Below, piece by piece: positions 59,486 through 64,000 of a DNA stretch of 64,000 bases. The notes beneath the pieces were generated by a model. The model saw nothing but the letters and a program-made list of their open reading frames with translations, had not been told where the DNA came from and did not search any database. Both the position numbers and the translations under genes were made by a program. Origin of the DNA: Magnolia sinica (Eukaryota > Streptophyta > Magnoliopsida > Magnoliales > Magnoliaceae); NCBI RefSeq assembly GCF_029962835.1, contig NC_080587.1, positions 53,287,528-53,351,527 of the forward strand, given 5' to 3'. Position 1 is the stretch's first letter. Every line of letters starts with the position of its first letter.

Positions 59486-61236
59486 CGAATGAAAATAATG
59501 GAAAAGGATGATGCAGGAGCTGTTCTAGAATACTTTCAAAAAATGCAAGTAGAGGATCCATCTTTCTTTTACACAATTCAAGTAGATGAAGATGATCAGA
59601 TTACGAATATGTTCTGGCCAGATGCAAAGTCAATAATGGACTATGGCATTTTTGGAGATGTGGTTTGCTTTGATACCACATATAGAGTAAATAGTTATGG
59701 GCGGCCATTTGCCCTATTTATTGGGGTAAATCATCATAAGCAAACTATAATATTTTGTACAGCCTTACTATACGATGAAACGATTGAATCTTTCAAATAG
59801 TTGTTTCAATTATTTTTAAGTGCGATGTCTGGAAAACAATCAATAACAATTCTAACAGATCAAGATGCTGCAATGGCTAATGCGATAGCTTCAGTAATGC
59901 TAGAATCATATCATCGTTTGTGTATATGACATATTTACTAAAATGCTGCCAAGCCCATAACCATTTATTTAAAGGTTCAAAAGGTTTTGAAATTGATTTC
60001 AGTATGTGTGTATATGATTGTGAGAGGGAGGAAGATTTTATGACTGCATGGAATGTTATGCTTGAGAAGTATGATTTAGTGCAAAACAAGTGGCTACATG
60101 ATTTGTTTAAAGTAAGAGAAAAATGGGCTTTGGTTTATAGACGAAATACATTTTATGCTGATATGAAGAGCACTCAACGAAGTGAGAGCATGAATAGTTT
60201 ATTAAAAAAAATATTTAAAATCTAAACACAATCTCTTGCGTTTCTTTACTCAATACAAATGGGTGGTGGCTGATCGACGATACCAGGAATCCATGGCTGA
60301 TTTTAGAATGAGGCAAAGTACCCCTGTAATGTTTGTTGATGCAAATATGTTAAAGGAAGCAGCAAAAGTGTACACTCCAGAAGTATTTGAGATATTTCAA
60401 AATGAGTATAAGAAAATTCTTAATGCTGCAGTTTATAAATGTGATGAGTTTAAAACAGTTACGGAGTTCCAAGTTATTTATAACAACAAAAATGAAGGAT
60501 GGACTATTAGATTTGATTCATTAGACAGTTCAGTGACATGTAGTTGTAAGAAGTTTGAGTTCGTGGGAATCTTATGTAGTCATGCATTGAAAGTTTTAGA
60601 TTATTATAATATAGAGGTGCTTCATCCCTATGTTTTGAAGATATGGCAAAGAGATGCAAAGGTAGGTGTTGCTAGAGATCATAATGGTTCAAGAATACAA
60701 GTCGAGTCCAATATTACTTTAGGCAAGCAGTACCAATATTTATCTCGCAAGTTTCTTAAAATTGCAGCAATGGTTGGGAAACATGACGAGGTTTTCAAAG
60801 TGACTGATAGATATACAGATAAATTTCATGATGTAGTGATAGAATGTATGAAAGGGATAAGGAACCTCCACTAAGGTTGTCTCAATTTATTGATGAAAGT
60901 GTAGATACTAAATGTGCATACCTTTAACCGACTGAATCTCTACATAATAAGCATGCATGCCATGAGCCGATGGAAAAAGAGATTACTTTTGTTGATAGTC
61001 TGAGTTCACAAACCGTAAGTGGAATTAAAGTAAAGCCTAGAGTTGGGGGCAACTCTCGTGTGTATAAAAATCTGCTAGATAAATTAAAGAAAAAAAGACC
61101 CCGACATGAATCTATGCAACTACAAGAAAATCGAGAGAGACGAGAAATGACTCAAACATCAAACATCATGCACAATTTTTCGTTCCGACCTTCACATTAT
61201 ACATTTACAATCCCCCAATTGCATTATTTCAATCAG
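59486..61236 (+). pseudogene. FAR1-type MULE transposase, catalytic core and SWIM domain
   Basis: It resumes the frame lost at 46,490: [60 protein letters not shown] (first catalytic Asp), [21 protein letters not shown] Trp codon is TAG at 59,798-59,800. Then ITILTDQDAAMANAIASVML (second Asp), another Trp lost to TGA after RLCI, a frameshift, NHLFKGSKGFEIDFSMCVYD and ADMKSTQRSESMNSLL (Glu). A one-base slip in an A-run at about 60,205 leads to RFFTQYKWVVADRRYQESMA. SWIM finger: CSCKKFEFVGILCSHALKVL (CxC...CxH intact). A frameshift at about 60,873 and a TAA follow, then a basic tail up to a donor at 61,236/61,237. Confidence 0.9.
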
Positions 61237-61324
61237 GTATTATAGAAAAAATATTTACTAAAGCTTGTTATATCATATGTTATTGTTGTTTAAATTTCTT
61301 ATTCTTTTTTTTTCCCTTTATTAG

Positions 61325-61477
61325 GGATCACATGTTTCGGTGGCGAGTCCTTTTGAATTACCAAGTGGATCCCATGCAGGACACGGTCATAATACGGTGG
61401 TAGGCTACACTTAATGTGGGTACCAACCACCTCGTGTTAGCATGTTTCAACATAACCCTTTAACAATTGGAAATCAG
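61325..61477 (+). pseudogene. FAR1-type gene, downstream exon
   Basis: Bounded by ttattag/G at 61,324 and aaatcag/gt at 61,477. It reads GSHVSVASPFELPSGSHAGH and GHNTVVGYT, a TAA in frame, then CGYQPPRVSMFQHNPLTIGN. Preceded by a pyrimidine-rich tract (ttctttttttttccc). No domain recognised. The composition (Gly, Pro, Asn, Gln, Ser) suits the low-complexity tail of FRS proteins. Confidence 0.6.
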
Positions 61478-61578
61478 GTAAACATGAGTTTTAATGTAGT
61501 TGACTTGCTATATTACATTTAGCATTCGTATCACTTATGCTTATTGGAACTTCCATTATTATGTTTTTACTTTACTAG

Positions 61579-61758
61579 AGTTCGAATGTTACCGAATTCA
61601 AAATACCTGAGAGTGGCCCTAGTGGATTCATGAATGTTCCTTTGGTTACTTCTGGCTACCAACCAAACATCAACTTATACCAACAAATTCACTTAAGCAA
61701 CCTGCAATTATTACATTTATGTCAAGACTCATCTCAAGGAAACATCGTGGTTAGTAAG
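61579..61758 (+). pseudogene. FAR1-type gene, downstream exon
   Basis: Acceptor tttactag before 61,579, donor agtaag/gtaaaa at 61,758. Frame SSNVTEFKIPESGPSGFMNV, PLVTSGYQPNINLYQQIHLS, NLQLLHLCQDSSQGNIVVSK is open throughout. Shared phrases (GYQP) with the preceding exon support a common reading. A further acceptor ttatgcag/GACAATGAC at 61,858 may start a last exon ending within a few codons. Confidence 0.6.
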
Positions 61759-61858
61759 GTAAAATTGAAATTTTCTAACTCCCATAATATTGAATAAAGT
61801 TTATCAATTTAGATATTGCAAAATATCTTATTCATTTAAGTGTGAATTTGTTATGCAG

Positions 61859-63620
61859 GACAATGACATTCATTCATGAGCAATATATAAGGAACTTCCG
61901 TTGCCCCAGTTTTTTTATTGGCGCCCATCGAAACCGTTGGATGGATGACTCTTTTTGTGCAGTTTTTTTTTTTTGGATATATATGATAGGTGTGGCTCTT
62001 TTTTTTTTTTACCTAAATAATTGGATTGATGGTTCATTTTGGGTAATTTCTTCAATTATATTATTTGGTGGGTCCACATGCTAAAATGGCATGAAAAAAC
62101 AAGTATCCATAAGCCCATGTGGCAGTTACTTGCATGTAGATTTCTCTCTAGTCATTAGGCAAGTGGAGAGATTGTCCACTCTGGTGCTTTGAAAAATGTG
62201 AACAATCAAATCAGCCATCCAGACAGTATTAAAATCACTTTTGCATGGGCTATCATGAAAAATACACTACTAGAAGACTCTATAGAAGATGTGATCTTAG
62301 AACACTGAATCGCTTCTCTAGAGCTCTCAGAATGCGGTGAAACTTCAATTTCTCATTTTTCATTAGGTCACTTATTTGCTACACAAACTGTGGATGCATA
62401 TGTACAAGATGTGGGGCATTGAATAAGTTGGATGGACGGTGAGTGTTCCTTTGTCCAAAAAGGTTTGGCAGCTTAACTAAGTGGACCACCCATTCAAGTT
62501 GACAAACACTGCACACCCAGTCAAAAGATAGACAATTTCACAATACGCGCTTTATATAATATTCAGCTCAAGGAATACCCAACTCCGACACATGAAACAA
62601 ACAACTGAATTTGAGCATATCAATGTTAAAATATGGCCTATGGCCAATGTCTAGCTAATCAGTTCTTAGCAATAAATTCAACCTAGCAGCAATATGTTAA
62701 TAGTCATTGGTAGCAATAAAAGTTGACTACACAATTAAGTTTTTTCTTATATAGGCCTTGCCTATGCCTTGTTATATGTTAGGTATCATGGTCCTAAAAA
62801 AAATATACACATTCTTGATTATTCCGGCCAGTAAAACTAGAGTCATCCTAGTCTCATTTACTTGATGAGAATAGCTTGAATAGGATAATTTCACTTGCAA
62901 CAGACCATTGGTGTGAATTCAATCCGCTCCCTTGTAGAATAAGCTTATTCTACAAACGTTGCAGAGAAAGCTTAAAAATTAATTAAAAAACTTTGATAAA
63001 CTAGCGGAGTACGATGATCCATACTCCTACATGTAGAAATTGTTATCACAAGCCACATAAGTAGCTCATCAAAATCCGTCTAATTAGTGGGTCCCACAAT
63101 AGATGGGCCATAACCCAAATCAGATACTAAATAAAGGATTCTAACTAGATCATTGGTGTGAATTTAAAAGATAGTTGAAAAACAAAAGCAATCAATTTTT
63201 TCATGTGTAAAATGGGTCCACAATCTGGGGTTTAATTTCAAAAACAGGTATGGCACGAGCACCATGTCTCACTGTTTATCAGAAAAAAACAACCATCGCC
63301 TGGGTCATCCGGTCACTCTCCTTGGGTAAATGTGGGGCCGACACTTTTTCTCTAGACCATTGATCAAAAGTTACGGATCTTCCAATCATGAAGATTTTCA
63401 AACCAGAGACCATCAGTTATGTATCTACTTAGATCAACAGTCCAAATCGCCGATCACGAGGCCATATCAAAGTAACATATTTCATCCGTCTGTAGATTGG
63501 AGCATATCTCAGCCGTGAAAGGCGACACGATTTAGGTGGGCCCCACATCTAAGAAAGCAAACCAAATTGAGTCAGGATACAAGTTTGAAAATGTCAGCCA
63601 AAATTCTCTCTGGCCGTTAA
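61859..63620. other. MULE 3' interior, non-coding
   Basis: Apart from a possible short terminal exon at 61,859-61,880 I see no coding frame. The stretch contains poly-T tracts (61,961-61,972; 62,000-62,011), a CACTA-like terminus cactactagaaga (about 62,267-62,280) and scattered MITE words. A plus-strand frame at 63,330-63,518 is not protein-like. Confidence 0.5.
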
Positions 63621-63777
63621 AATTAAACACATCACCTGTCCACGGCGGAAACGGAGGCTAACGGAAGTGACGTGGAGGAGCATTCATTACGGGAACAGCC
63701 TATTGGTATTCCACCAACCACAATTTGCCACATCACTTCAGTAGCGCTACTGAAGTGTTCAGTAGCCAATCCGCTCC
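63621..63777 (-). repeat. right TIR of the MULE
   Basis: Inverted copy of 43,717-43,873. It contains a perfect 24-bp palindrome, cacttcagtagc plus gctactgaagtg, at 63,734-63,757, where the left TIR has a TTTT-centred stem. It ends ccaatccgctcc, followed by the duplication ttaatttcag (63,778-63,787). Confidence 0.9.
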
Positions 63778-63948
63778 TTAATTTCAGATAGTAAGCCCAC
63801 ACAAAAAAGGAAAAACTGCGTGAACTCATCACCTACGGTCGCCTAAACAATAACTGATCATACCGGCTTATCTTTCCTACCAACATGCCACTTGTGGAGG
63901 ACAACCTAGCCGTTCAAAACTTTGGTCCCACCATGAAGATAGCCCATC

Positions 63949-63954
<6 letters not shown>

Positions 63955-63992
<38 letters not shown>
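63955..63992. repeat. (TA)n microsatellite at window edge
   Basis: About 19 TA units followed by gggaaaag, the terminal bases of MITE II (20,688-21,217). Another TA-flanked copy probably starts here and continues outside the window. Confidence 0.8.
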
Positions 63993-63995
<3 letters not shown>

Positions 63996-64000
63996 AAAAG

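Larger units (their letters stand above)
43717..63777 (+). mobile_element. Mutator-like transposon (MULE) carrying a FAR1-type gene
   Basis: TIRs of about 157 bp (43,717-43,873 and 63,621-63,777) are inverted copies with a handful of differences and are flanked by a 10-bp target duplication. The span is 20,061 bp. Removing the nested gypsy element and one copy of its duplication (12,995 bp) leaves about 7.07 kb. The plus-strand gene inside has the FAR1 DNA-binding module, MULE transposase core and SWIM domain. FAR1/FHY3 transcription factors are known to descend from MULE transposases. Here the gene still sits between TIRs, so it reads as the transposase of the element. It is not autonomous: the gene is interrupted and has several stops and shifts. 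Confidence 0.9.

Noticed and set aside
62267..62280. CACTA transposon left end (cactactagaaga)
   Set aside because: A 13-bp match alone. No matching right end, subterminal repeats or transposase found nearby. Kept only as a note.
1..64000. tRNA, rRNA and CRISPR arrays
   Set aside because: I saw no cloverleaf-quality tRNA (only SINE heads with degenerate boxes), no rRNA segments, and no spaced identical repeats of CRISPR type. The tandem arrays have no unique spacers.

Overview
This window is repeat-dominated nuclear DNA of a flowering plant. It has no prokaryotic features, long AT-rich intergenic stretches, GT-AG introns, and plant families of LTR retrotransposons, Mutator-like elements (MULEs), SINEs and MITEs. 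Many short inverted-repeat elements carry the phrase 'gggcccacc(t)tgatg...atccacgccgtccatcc', which I associate with magnoliid (Magnolia, Liriodendron, Cinnamomum type) genomes. That placement is an inference from memory. No intact host gene is visible.

Layout, left to right. 0-11.9 kb: an unrecognised coding-like fragment, a MITE between (TA)n runs, a minisatellite of about 35 bp period, a second degenerate tandem array, a MITE with a 9-bp target duplication, and a decayed Ty3/gypsy gag. 11.98-23.4 kb: a broken tonoplast aquaporin gene (TIP4-like, minus strand). Its last exon is split by a complete but dead Tork/TNT1-type Ty1/copia element (12,087-17,327). The intron is filled by a probable solo LTR and TA-flanked MITEs. 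The preceding exon has lost its first NPA box and carries a SINE. 23.5-28.4 kb: paired MITE copies, a nested palindrome, and a 2.6-kb long-TIR element (25,801-28,416) with 9-bp target duplications. 28.5-38.5 kb: a MITE and the 3' half of a SIRE/Maximus-like copia element (RNase H, env-like region, LTR) interrupted by a 4.5-kb gypsy solo LTR (29,936-34,456). 39.2-43.0 kb: a MITE whose right end was hit by a second solo LTR (39,763-43,040, perfect ACCAA duplication).

The most notable object is at 43,717-63,777. It is a Mutator-like transposon with TIRs of about 157 bp and a 10-bp target duplication. It carries a FAR1/FHY3-type gene: FAR1 zinc-binding N-terminus, D-D-E transposase core, SWIM zinc finger, and four GT-AG spliced 3' exons. 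This gene was interrupted in frame by a Tekay/Del-type gypsy chromovirus (46,491-59,480) with unusually long LTRs (about 4 kb) and an AGAAG duplication. Without the insert the MULE is about 7.07 kb.

The layers can be ordered: aquaporin and MULE, then LTR elements, then LTR-LTR recombination to solo LTRs, with MITEs landing in TA microsatellites. Many disabling stops are G:C to A:T changes at Trp, Gln and Arg codons, as expected for long-methylated, silenced DNA.
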